Assembly: GCA_036000965.1 (NCBI GenBank) | Contig: DASYUT010000048.1 | Coordinates: forward strand, 1 to 64,000 | Origin: Actinomycetes bacterium | GTDB lineage: Bacteria > Actinomycetota > CALGFH01 | Direction of reading: 5' to 3' | DNA: 64,000 nucleotides | Shown here: positions 44,563 to 52,718 of the stretch, in pieces | Layout: each line of letters starts with the position of its first letter | Numbering within the stretch: the stretch's first letter is position 1 | Made by a program: the position numbers and the translations under genes | The notes under the pieces: model-generated | Told to the model about the DNA's origin: nothing | What the model saw: the letters and a program-made list of their open reading frames with translations, nothing else | Database searches by the model: none

Positions 44563-45666
44563 TCAGGCCGCCAGCAGCTCCGCCCACAGGAACCCAGCGA
44601 GCTCGGTGGGCGACCGCGGTGACGACCGCGTTCTTGGAATCCTTGCGGGCGGCCAGGCGCCGGAAGCGGCCGCACAGCCGCAGCTGGGCCGCCCAGGCCC
44701 GGGCCACCACCTGAGGGTCCAAGCCCTGCTGGCGTTCGCGCAGCCCGAGCCCGACGGCGGGGCGGTACTGGTAGGCGGGAGGCCGACTCCACCAGCTGCG
44801 CGCGCAGGTGGGCGCTGCCGGTCTTAGTGATGTGGCCCCGCCGGGTCGACGCCCCGCTGGAATACTCGCTTGGCACCAGGCCGCAGAAGCCGGCGAACGC
44901 AGCCGCCCGACCGAACCGGCGCCAGTCACCGACCTCGCTGGCCAGCGTGAGCGCTCCCGGCCGGGTGCTGCCCCGGTAGGCGGCCAGGCGGTGCACGGCA
45001 GCAGCGAACGGCGGGATGGCATGCCAGGCGGCCAGGTCAGCCTCGATCGCGAGCAGCTGGGCGTCGCGGGCGTCCAGCACCGCCCGGTAGTGCGCATAGG
45101 TCGCAGCCAGGGCTAGGTTGTCGAAACGCTGGGCCAGCAGCCAACGCTCGTGGGTCAGCGTCCAGGCGTTCCCGCCCCGCCAGGGCCGGCCGTGGCGCAG
45201 CAGGAACTTCGACAGGCGGTGCCGGGCCCGGGTGCGATCCTGGACGATGTCCCCGCGGGCGCGGCACAGGTCCCGGACCGCCTCCTCCTCGATGCTGGGG
45301 ATACGGATCGCGACCAGCTCCCCGGCCCGGTGCAGCCGCGCCAGCCGGCGGCAGTCGCGCTTATCGGTCTTGACCCGGTCGCCCAGGGCCTTGGGGATCA
45401 GCGAGGGCGCGATCACCTCGCAGCCAACCCTCATGCTGTGCAGCAGCCGGGCCAGCTCGTAGCCGGTCGGGCCGGTGCTGGGAGCAGGCTCGCAGCAGCC
45501 GGGGATCGCCGAGGCGGCCAACGAGCCTGCGCACCGACGCCTCGTCGTGGGTGATCCGCTCGACGTCAGGACCGTCGCGGTCCGGCGCGAGGATCGCCAC
45601 CGAGATGGTGTCCTTGTGGACGTCCAAGCCGAGGTGGGTCGGGGCGAGATGCGAGACACTGGGCAC
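44563..45666 (-). pseudogene. IS110-family transposase with several frameshifts
   Basis: A GTG at 45666 opens the N-terminal frame (HLGLDVHKDTISVAILAPDR, the first DEDD Asp). After about 60 residues (near 45480) the reading shifts to GPTGYELARLLHSMRVGCEV, with KTDKRDCRRLARLHRAGELV, and continues to FAGFCGLVPSEYSSG and RRGHITKTGSAHLRAQLVES, the C-terminal catalytic-Ser region. Two more shifts occur before RELAGFLWAELLAA and stop at 44563. It is an IS110-type element, which lacks inverted repeats, and is inactive. It separates the serine-recombinase tail from whatever preceded it. Confidence 0.85.
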
Positions 45667-45766
45667 GGCCGGCTCCTTCCGTATGTGGCTCCGTCCGCAC
45701 CATCGTGGATGACCCACGCACTTGGTACCTGCGGAACGGGGCCGGCCGCTCCATGCTGACTGCCAG

Positions 45767-46150
45767 GGCGAGCTGGTCGTGATTACCACCGAGATCGGCA
45801 AGGCCGAGGCCGCCATCGAACGCTACCTGGACGCCTTCGAGGCGGGCACCCTCCCGGAAACGCAGTGTGGCAAGCGGCTGGAGACCCTCGCCGCCAAGAT
45901 CGCCGACCTGCGCGGCCGCCAGGACGAGCTCCGCGAGCTGCTCGCAAACGCCCAAGTCCCCCCGCCCACTCCCGCCGACCTGGCAGCGCTCACCCAGCAG
46001 CTCCGCGCCACGATCCAGGCTGGCCCTGCCCCGGCCCGCAAGGCGCTCATCGGCGTGCTGGTCCACGAGGTTCGGGTGACCAGCCGCGCAGCCATCATCC
46101 CGGTGTTCCGGGTCCCGGCGGGCAACCACCGCACGGCAAGGTTCGCACAA
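45767..46150 (+). pseudogene. large serine recombinase C-terminal fragment
   Basis: The plus-strand frame from about 45767 (ELVVITTEIGKAEAAIERYL, then LDAFEAGTLPETQCGKRLE and a coiled-coil RQDELRELLANAQ, ending in ALIGVLVHEVRVTSR) corresponds to the coiled-coil/C-terminal region of large serine integrases. The catalytic and zinc-ribbon domains are missing, cut by the IS110-like element. The open frame then runs directly into the tRNA-Arg sequence, which places the integrase tail against the tRNA 3' end, a usual attachment-site geometry. Confidence 0.7.
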
Positions 46151-46162
46151 TGTCCAGTTGGG

Positions 46163-46236
46163 TGCCCGCGACAGGAATCGAACCTGCGGCCTTCTGCTCC
46201 GGAGGCAGACGCTCTGTTCCGCTGAGCTACGCGGGC
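46163..46236 (-). tRNA. tRNA-Arg (CCG anticodon)
   Basis: Complete 74-nt cloverleaf on the minus strand. It starts GCCCGCGTAGCTCAGCGGAA, has an anticodon stem TCTGC/GCAGA around loop CTCCGGA (anticodon CCG, window 46200-46202), T arm GCAGG-TTCGATT-CCTGT and acceptor CGCGGGC plus A. CCA is not encoded. It reads CGG arginine codons, frequent in this genome. Its 3' end faces the recombinase fragment and the decayed accessory region; core genes follow on the other side, starting with a response regulator and argS. Confidence 0.95.
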
Positions 46237-46615
46237 CTCTTTGACGCTTCTCTGGAGCCCGATCCTAAGGAAGGAGGCGAGGACCCGCAACCTTGTCGCG
46301 GTGATGCACCTCCTCCCCTGGGGCCATCCTCCCCTGGGGCCATCCTCCCCTGGGTCATCGGGCGTCCGAGCAGCTCGGGCATGACGAGGATGTGCTCGGC
46401 GGTCCATCCGTTCCGCTCCGGGCAGGTCGAGAGGATCACGCTACATTGTGGGCAGGGTTGCGGGTGGTGCCGGGCGGGGGGCGGCGCGTATCGTTACCAA
46501 TCCGGACGTGATCGCGTCCGTGTCATGGAAGCTGCTGCTTAGAGGCCCTGTGCTATGCTCCCGCCCGCCCCGCTCGCCGCCCGAAGTTTCCGCCTGCGCT
46601 CTCTGGGTCCCCTTT
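46237..46615. other. spacer with three 16-bp tandem repeats and a candidate promoter
   Basis: About 380 bp between tRNA-Arg and the response regulator gene. Units of CCTCCCCTGGGGCCAT recur at 46312, 46328 and 46344 (the last imperfect). CTATGCT at about 46552 may be the -10 of the response regulator operon. No gene seen. Confidence 0.45.
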
Positions 46616-47020
46616 ATGACCAATGCTCGTATCCTGGTCGTTGATGACGATCGGGTCATCCAGCAGTTGCTCAAGGTCAACCTCGAACTCGAGGGCTACG
46701 AGGTCGAGATCGCCTCGGACGGTGAGGAGGCGCTCGCGTCGTTCGGGATGTTCCAGCCGCACCTCGTGCTGCTCGATATCATGATGCCGAAACTGGACGG
46801 CTGGGAGGTCTCCCGCCGGCTCAAGGACCAGCCCGGCGGCCCGACCGTCCCGATCGTCCTGCTGTCCGCCCGGGCCCAGGACACCGACGTCAAACGGGGC
46901 AGCGAGCTGGGGGTGGCCGCGTACGTGACCAAGCCGTTCGATCCGATCCAGCTCCTCGACCTGGTCGCGGACCTGCTGACCCGCCGGGACTACCACGGCG
47001 CGAGCCCGGGGCTGCAATGA
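46616..47020 (+). CDS. single-domain response regulator (CheY-like)
   Basis: 134 residues. Receiver-domain signature complete: acidic pair in ILVVDDDRVI (Asp10/11), phosphoacceptor Asp54 in LVLLDIMMPK, Ser in VLLSARAQ, Lys in AYVTKPFDP. No output domain, so it probably acts through protein-protein interaction. The TGA overlaps the ATG of argS, meaning the two are cotranscribed and translationally coupled. No kinase gene adjoins it. It is an unusual companion for argS but an arrangement seen in some actinobacteria. Confidence 0.9.
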   Translation: MTNARILVVDDDRVIQQLLKVNLELEGYEVEIASDGEEALASFGMFQPHLVLLDIMMPKLDGWEVSRRLKDQPGGPTVPIVLLSARAQDTDVKRGSELGVAAYVTKPFDPIQLLDLVADLLTRRDYHGASPGLQ

Positions 47021-48708
47021 GCGCGGCCGCCGTGCTGCCTGTCCAGCGGGAGCTGTCCGACCTGTTCGCTGGGGCCCTTCGCCGCGCCGTCGAGGCCGGC
47101 GCGCTCGACCTCGACCCTGACGCGGTCGGCACGCCGGTGCTCGAGCGCCCCCGCCAGGCCGAGCACGGCGACTGGGCGACCAACGTCGCCCTGGTGCTCG
47201 CCAAGGCGGCCAAGGCCCCGCCCCGCAAGGTGGCCGAGACGATGGTGGCCCATCTGGAGATCCCCGACTGGGTGGCCGGGGTCGAGGTGGCCGGGCCGGG
47301 CTTCGTGAACGTGCGGCTCGCGCAGGGCTGGTTCGCCGACCTGGTGCGCCGGGTCGTCGCAGCGGGCGACGCCTTCGGCCGGGTCGCGATCGGTGAGGGC
47401 CGCAAGGTGCAGGTCGAGTTCATCTCGGCCAACCCGACCGGCCCGCTGCACGTCGGCAACGCCCGCGGTGCCGCCCTGGGCGACTCGCTCGCCCGCCTGC
47501 TCGACGCCGGCGGCTACGAGGTGGAACGCGAGTATTACTTCAACGACGCCGGCCGCCAGATCGACCTGCTCGGCCAGAGCGTCGAGGCCGCCTACCTGTC
47601 CCTGCTAGGGCGCCCGGTCGACCCGCCCGAGGACGGCTACAAGGGCGACTACATCGGGGAGCTGGCCAAGGCGCTCGAGGCCGAACGCGGCGCCTCCCTC
47701 GCCGGCCTTGACCCCGACACCCGCCGGGAGCTGATCACCGAGTGGTCCTACCGGCAGATGCTGGTCTCCATCCGCGACACCCTCGAGCGCTTCGGCGTCC
47801 ACTTCGACGTGTGGTTCTCCGAGCGCACCCTCCACGAGTCGGGCGCCATCCTCACCACGGTCGAGGAGCTCCGCCGGCTCGAGGTGGTGGACGACCGGGA
47901 CGGGGCCGTGTTCCTGCGCACGACCGCGTTCGGCGACGACAAGGACCGGCCCCTGGTCCGCTCGAACGGGATCCCGACCTACTTCGGGGCCGACGCCGCC
48001 TACATGCGCGACAAGTTCCAGCGCGGCTTCGAGACGGTGGTCTACGTCTGGGGCGCCGACCACCACGGGTACGGGCCCCGGATGCGCGCGATCGCCCGGG
48101 CCCTCGGTCACGGGGACGAGTCCGTCGAGTTCCTCGTGTTCCAGTTCGTGAACCTGCTCCGGGGCGGCGAGCCGGTGCGGATGAGCAAGCGCTCGGGCGA
48201 CTACATCCTGTTCGACGAGCTGGTCGAGGAGGTCGGCAAGGACGCCGCGCGCTACACGATGCTGCGCTACTCGCCCGACGCCGCGATCGACCTCGACATC
48301 GACGTGGTCACCCGCCAGTCGATGGACAACCCGGTCTACTACGTCCAGTACGCCCACGCCCGCATCTCGAGCGTGCTCCGCCAGGGCCAGGAGCAGGGGT
48401 TCACGCCTGTGCCGGTCGAGCAGGCCGACCTCGGGCTGCTCGTCCACCCGATGGAGGCGGCCCTGCTGCGCCAGCTCGCCGCCATGGAGGAGCTGGTCGC
48501 GCTGGCCGTGCGGCAGCGCGCCCCCCACCGCCTCACGCGCTACGCCGAGGACCTGGCGGCCGCGTTCCACCGCTTCTATGGCGAGTGCCGGGTCCTCACC
48601 GACGACCTGGCGCTGTCGAGCGCCCGCTGGTGGCTGTCCGTGGCAACCCGCCAGGTGCTGGCCAACACCCTCGGCCTGATCGGGGTGGACGCGCCCGAGC
48701 GCATGTGA
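47017..48708 (+). CDS. argS: arginyl-tRNA synthetase
   Basis: 563 residues, full length. The N-terminal Add1 domain contains QAEHGDWATNVALVLAK. Class I motifs: HVGN at 145-148 in NPTGPLHVGNARG (HIGH equivalent) and MSKRSG from 389 (KMSKS equivalent, Lys displaced as in most ArgRS). C-terminal DALR anticodon-binding domain with YVQYAHARISSVL and the terminal LANTLGLIGVDAPERM. Charges tRNA-Arg in the cytosol. It overlaps the response regulator upstream; tRNA-Arg(CCG) is encoded only 780 bp away on the opposite strand. Confidence 0.97.
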   Translation: MSAAAVLPVQRELSDLFAGALRRAVEAGALDLDPDAVGTPVLERPRQAEHGDWATNVALVLAKAAKAPPRKVAETMVAHLEIPDWVAGVEVAGPGFVNVRLAQGWFADLVRRVVAAGDAFGRVAIGEGRKVQVEFISANPTGPLHVGNARGAALGDSLARLLDAGGYEVEREYYFNDAGRQIDLLGQSVEAAYLSLLGRPVDPPEDGYKGDYIGELAKALEAERGASLAGLDPDTRRELITEWSYRQMLVSIRDTLERFGVHFDVWFSERTLHESGAILTTVEELRRLEVVDDRDGAVFLRTTAFGDDKDRPLVRSNGIPTYFGADAAYMRDKFQRGFETVVYVWGADHHGYGPRMRAIARALGHGDESVEFLVFQFVNLLRGGEPVRMSKRSGDYILFDELVEEVGKDAARYTMLRYSPDAAIDLDIDVVTRQSMDNPVYYVQYAHARISSVLRQGQEQGFTPVPVEQADLGLLVHPMEAALLRQLAAMEELVALAVRQRAPHRLTRYAEDLAAAFHRFYGECRVLTDDLALSSARWWLSVATRQVLANTLGLIGVDAPERM

Positions 48709-49081
48709 CCGCGGTGTGGCCGGATCGCCCACCCGGCCGGACGGCGTGCCACGCAGGAGCTCAGAAGTCCTGCACGGAACTCGACGCGGTGACCAGAAGG
48801 ACCTGCGAGGTTCCGGGCGGCAGGTGCCCAGGGGGTGGGCGCGCGGCCGGGGGTGCCGTTGACCCCTCGCGTCCGGCAAGATGGTCGCCTGCCGATGCCG
48901 TGGCCTGGGGGCTGCTGACCCTGGGCGGCGCGGTGGTCCGGGGCTGACCTCGCTCCGGGTGGACGCGCAGGGACCCCGGCCCAGCCCGGCCTCCGCAGGA
49001 CGGGGCTCCGGGTCTGGGTCGAGGGGGCTCCGGGTCTGGGTCGACCGGTGCCAGGCGCGCGGGACGAAAGGGCGGGAGCAC
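48709..49081 (+). promoter_or_regulatory. leader region upstream of hom containing an element shared with the glyA leader
   Basis: 373 bp without a credible gene. 48762-48810 contains CAGAAGTCCTGCACGGAACT followed by CGACGCGGTGACCAG and AAGGACCTGCGAGG. A closely matching copy (30 of 35 bases in the first part, 13 of 14 in the last) occurs upstream of glyA. GTCCT and AGGAC could pair. A 20-bp direct repeat (GGGCTCCGGGTCTGGGTCGA-type) lies around 49003-49042. Confidence 0.5.
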
Positions 49082-50389
49082 GTGGGCGAGCCGGTCAGGG
49101 TCGGCATGCTGGGGTGCGGCGTGGTCGGCACCGGGGTGGCCCGGCTTCTGGTCGACCACGCCGTGCGGGTCGCTGACCGGGCCGGTGCGCCCATCCTCCT
49201 GCACCGGGTCGCGGTGCGCGACGTGACCCGCAAGCGCGACCCGGCGGTCGACCCGACCCGGATCACCGGCAGGGCCGCCGACGTGGTCACCGACCCCGAG
49301 GTGGACGTCGTGGTCGAGGTCATGGGCGGCATCGAGCCCGCCCGCAGCCTCATCGTGGAGGCCCTGCGGCTCGGCAAGCCTGTCGTCACCGCCAACAAGG
49401 AGCTGCTCGCCACCCACGGTGAGCAGCTCTTCGAGGCCGCAGACGCGGCCGCGGTGGACCTCAAGTTCGAGGCGGCGGTGGCCGGCGCGATCCCCATCAT
49501 CCACCCCCTCAAGGAGTCGCTGGCCGGGGACCGCCTGCGCCGCGTCCTCGGGATCGTCAACGGGACCACCAACTACGTCCTGTGGCGCATGGCGTCGACC
49601 GGGGCGAGCTACGCCGAGGCGCTGGCCGAGGCGACCGAGCTCGGCTATGCCGAGCCAGACCCGTCAGCCGACGTCGAGGGGTTCGACGCCGCCGCCAAGT
49701 GCGCGATCCTGGCCAGCCTGGCCTTCAACACCCGGGTCGTGGCGAGCGACGTCTACCGGGAGGGCATCACCGACGTGACCGCCGCCGACATCGCCGCGGC
49801 GGCCCGGATGGGCTACACGGTGAAGCTGCTCGCCATCGCCGAGGAGGTGGGCGACGAGGTGAGCGTGCGCGTGCACCCGGCCATGGTCCCCGACACCCAT
49901 CCGCTCGCCGGCGTGACCGAGGCGTACAACGCGGTCTTCGTCGAGGGCGACGCGGTCGGCCAGCTCATGTTCTACGGTCGCGGGGCCGGGGGCCTGCCGA
50001 CCGGTTCGGCCGTGCTCGGCGACCTGGTCGGCGTGGCCCGCAACCGCGCCCAGGGCGCCCGCGGGGTGGGCTGCACCTGCGTGTACCAGCGGCGGGTGCG
50101 CGGCATGGAGGACGTCGACACGCAGTACTATCTGGCCTTGGACGTGGCCGACCGGCCGGGCGTGCTCGCGCAGGTGGCGGCCGTGTTCGGCGAGCACGGC
50201 GTGTCCATCCGGTCGGTCCTGCAGCGGGGCAAGGGTGACCAGGCCCAGCTCGTGCTGGTCACTCACCTGGCCAAGGAGGGGGCCATGCGGGCCACCCTGG
50301 CCCGGCTGGCCGACCTCCCCGTGGTCAGCAGCCTGGCGAGCGTCATGCGGGTCGAAGGTGAGGAGGCCGACGAGGTGATGCTCAGGTGA
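49082..50389 (+). CDS. hom: homoserine dehydrogenase
   Basis: 435 residues from GTG 49082 (GGGAG upstream). NAD(P)-binding [19 protein letters not shown] at the N-terminus, [34 protein letters not shown], and the catalytic segment [20 protein letters not shown] with [14 protein letters not shown] and [20 protein letters not shown]-terminal ACT domain (about 355-430, [20 protein letters not shown]) is expected to give threonine feedback control. It reduces aspartate semialdehyde to homoserine. First of the hom-thrC-thrB group. Confidence 0.96.
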   Translation: MGEPVRVGMLGCGVVGTGVARLLVDHAVRVADRAGAPILLHRVAVRDVTRKRDPAVDPTRITGRAADVVTDPEVDVVVEVMGGIEPARSLIVEALRLGKPVVTANKELLATHGEQLFEAADAAAVDLKFEAAVAGAIPIIHPLKESLAGDRLRRVLGIVNGTTNYVLWRMASTGASYAEALAEATELGYAEPDPSADVEGFDAAAKCAILASLAFNTRVVASDVYREGITDVTAADIAAAARMGYTVKLLAIAEEVGDEVSVRVHPAMVPDTHPLAGVTEAYNAVFVEGDAVGQLMFYGRGAGGLPTGSAVLGDLVGVARNRAQGARGVGCTCVYQRRVRGMEDVDTQYYLALDVADRPGVLAQVAAVFGEHGVSIRSVLQRGKGDQAQLVLVTHLAKEGAMRATLARLADLPVVSSLASVMRVEGEEADEVMLR

Positions 50390-50427
50390 ACCGCCGGAGG
50401 GTTCGGGCAGCCCCGGGGGGGTGCCCG

Positions 50428-50475
50428 ATGAGAACGGGTGGGGGTTCGGGGGAGCCCAGGGGGGTGCCTCGATGA
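50428..50475 (+). promoter_or_regulatory. 15-codon leader ORF formed by duplication of the thrC start region
   Basis: ATG at 50428 opens a 15-codon ORF ([15 protein letters not shown]) whose TGA overlaps the ATG of thrC at 50472. The segments GGGTTCGGGCAGCCC...GGTGCCCGATGA and GGGTTCGGGGGAGCCC...GGTGCCTCGATGA are an imperfect tandem duplication, each with a GGGGGGGTG ribosome site. In-frame GTG at 50386 overlaps the hom stop, so coupling from hom to thrC could pass through this ORF. Confidence 0.6.
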
Positions 50476-51545
50476 ACATGACCGCGCGGCGGGCGTGGCC
50501 CGGGGTCGTCGAACGCTACCGCGACCGCCTGCCGGTCGGTCCGAGCACGCCGGTGGTCACCCTGCTCGAGGGCGGCACCCCGCTGCTGCCCGCACCCGTG
50601 CTGTCGGCCCGCACCGGCTGCGAGGTGCATCTGAAGATCGAGGGCGCCAACCCGACCGGCTCGTTCAAGGACCGGGGCATGACCGTCGCGGTCTCCAAGG
50701 CGGTGGAGGAGGGCAGCCGGGCCGTGCTGTGCGCTTCGACCGGCAACACCTCGGCCTCCGCGGCCGCCTACGCGGCCCGGGCCGCCCTCACCTGCGCCGT
50801 GCTGGTCCCGGAGGGCAAGATCGCCGCCGGCAAGCTCGCGCAGGCGCTGGTCCACGGCGCCACCGTGCTCGCCGTGGACGGCTCCTTCGACGACTGCCTG
50901 ACGCTCGCCCGCGACCTCGCCGACGACTACCCGGTGACGCTGGTGAACTCGGTGAATCCATTCCGCATCCAGGGGCAGAAGACGGTCGCGTTCGAGATCG
51001 TCGAGGCGCTCGGCCGGGCGCCGGACGTCCACTGCATCCCGGTCGGGAACGCAGGCAACATCACCGCCACCTGGCTCGGCTACCGCGAGGCGGCCGAGTT
51101 CGGGCTGGCCGCTGCGCGCCCGGCCATGCGCGGGTTCCAGGCGGCGGGGGCAGCCCCGCTGGTGCTCGGCCGGCCGGTGGCCAGCCCGTCCACGATTGCC
51201 ACCGCGATCCGCATCGGCAAGCCGGCCTCGGCCGCCGGGGCCAGGCAGGCGGTGCAGGAGTCGGGCGGCGGGCTGGCCGCAGTGACCGACCGGCAGATCA
51301 TGGCCGCCTACCGCCTGCTCGCCCGCGAGGAGGGCGTGTTCGTGGAGATGGCGTCGGCCGCCTCCGTGGCGGGCCTGCTGGCCTTGGCCGCCGAGGGCTC
51401 GGTCGAGCGGGGCGGCCTGGTGGTCGCCACCCTCACCGGCAACGGGCTGAAGGACCCCGACTGGGCCGTGGCCGGAGCCCCTCCACCAGTCCGGGTGCCG
51501 GTGGACGTCCAGGCCGCCGCCCAAGCCCTGGGCCTGGAGGGCTAG
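50472..51545 (+). CDS. thrC: threonine synthase
   Basis: 357 residues from ATG 50472 (a second ATG at 50478 is possible). PLP lysine Lys66 in [11 protein letters not shown]; phosphate-binding loop [34 protein letters not shown]. This is the short actinobacterial/plant-independent type of threonine synthase that converts O-phosphohomoserine to threonine. It sits between hom and thrB in the usual order and is coupled to hom through a leader ORF. Confidence 0.95.
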   Translation: MNMTARRAWPGVVERYRDRLPVGPSTPVVTLLEGGTPLLPAPVLSARTGCEVHLKIEGANPTGSFKDRGMTVAVSKAVEEGSRAVLCASTGNTSASAAAYAARAALTCAVLVPEGKIAAGKLAQALVHGATVLAVDGSFDDCLTLARDLADDYPVTLVNSVNPFRIQGQKTVAFEIVEALGRAPDVHCIPVGNAGNITATWLGYREAAEFGLAAARPAMRGFQAAGAAPLVLGRPVASPSTIATAIRIGKPASAAGARQAVQESGGGLAAVTDRQIMAAYRLLAREEGVFVEMASAASVAGLLALAAEGSVERGGLVVATLTGNGLKDPDWAVAGAPPPVRVPVDVQAAAQALGLEG

Positions 51546-51665
51546 GGCCCACCCGCCGGGAGCGACCCGGCGCGGGCACGATTTCGCTGGCCCCGACATC
51601 CTGCTGCGCCTACTTCTCAAACACCTGCAGCTCGGAGGCGCGGCCGGCCGGGTAGGCTCCCGGCC

Positions 51666-52580
51666 ATGACCGCCCGCGTCCACGTCCAGGCGCCCGCCAC
51701 CAGCGCCAACCTCGGCCCGGGGTTCGACACCGCCGGCCTCGCGCTGGACTGGTGGGACCGGCTCGAGCTGATCCCCGACCCCGCGCCCGGGAGCGCGCTC
51801 ACCTCCATGCAGGTGACCGGGGAGCAGGCCGAGCTGATCCCCACCGGCTCCGACAACCTGGTCAGGCGCGCGATGGCCCGGCTCGCCGAGCGCGTGGGCG
51901 CCGACCTGCCCGAGGTCCACCTCTCGCTGGTCAAGGGCTTCCCGCTCGGCCGCGGGTTCGGCTCGAGCGCCGCCGCCGTGGTGCTCGGCCTGCTCGCGGC
52001 GCGGGCCCTGGTCGCCCCGGACCTGCCCGCCGCCGAGGTCCTCGACCTGGCCACCGAGCTGGAGGGCCATCCCGACAACGTCGCCCCCTGCCTGGCCGGC
52101 GGCGCGACCCTGAGCTGGCGGGAGGGCGGGCTGGTCCGCTCCCGGCCGGTGGAGGTGCACCCCGACCTGGTCGCGCTCGGCCTGGTCGCACCGGAGGCGA
52201 TGCCGACCCGGGAGGCCCGCCGCCTGCTGCCCGAGCGGGTGCCCTTCGCCGACGCGGCGCGCACCGCGAGCCGGGCCGCCCTGCTGCCGCTCGCCCTCGC
52301 CGGTGACTTCGACCTGCTCCTGCCGGCAACCGACGACGTGCTGCACCAGCCGCCGCGGCTCGCCCGCGTCCCTGGCACCGCGGCCCTGCTGGAGCTGCTC
52401 CGCAGCCGGGGCCACGCCGCGTTCCTGTCCGGGGCCGGGCCGTCCCTGCTCGTCCTGGCCCCGCGCTCGGGCCTCGACGACGTGCGCGCGGTCGCCGACG
52501 AGGCCGTCCAGGGGTCCGCCTGGCGCGTCAAGGCCCTCGAGGTCTCCCGCTCGGGCGCGGAGGCCACGGCAACGACGTGA
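51666..52580 (+). CDS. thrB: homoserine kinase
   Basis: 304 residues, GHMP kinase family. ATSANLGPGFDTAGLALDWW at the N-terminus, the ATP-binding loop PLGRGFGSSAAAVVLGLLAA and the C-terminal SGAGPSLLVLA motif are all present. Phosphorylates homoserine to O-phosphohomoserine, the substrate of the preceding threonine synthase. It is 120 bp downstream of thrC, so it may also have its own promoter. Confidence 0.95.
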   Translation: MTARVHVQAPATSANLGPGFDTAGLALDWWDRLELIPDPAPGSALTSMQVTGEQAELIPTGSDNLVRRAMARLAERVGADLPEVHLSLVKGFPLGRGFGSSAAAVVLGLLAARALVAPDLPAAEVLDLATELEGHPDNVAPCLAGGATLSWREGGLVRSRPVEVHPDLVALGLVAPEAMPTREARRLLPERVPFADAARTASRAALLPLALAGDFDLLLPATDDVLHQPPRLARVPGTAALLELLRSRGHAAFLSGAGPSLLVLAPRSGLDDVRAVADEAVQGSAWRVKALEVSRSGAEATATT

Positions 52581-52718
52581 GCAAGGTCACGCAGGGCAAC
52601 GACTTGAGCAAGGTTACGCAGCACCATTGAGCTATCCCGTAGCCCATGCGTAGACTCGCTCAAGTCCTGGGAGCCTGCGCCGAAGAGGTTCGCGGACTCC
52701 CTCCCCTGCATCGCACCC

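Noticed and set aside
48719-49081. T-box or SAM riboswitch before hom
   Set aside because: No T-box bulge sequence, specifier stem or SAM aptamer core could be recognised; only the two-copy element was retained as a finding.
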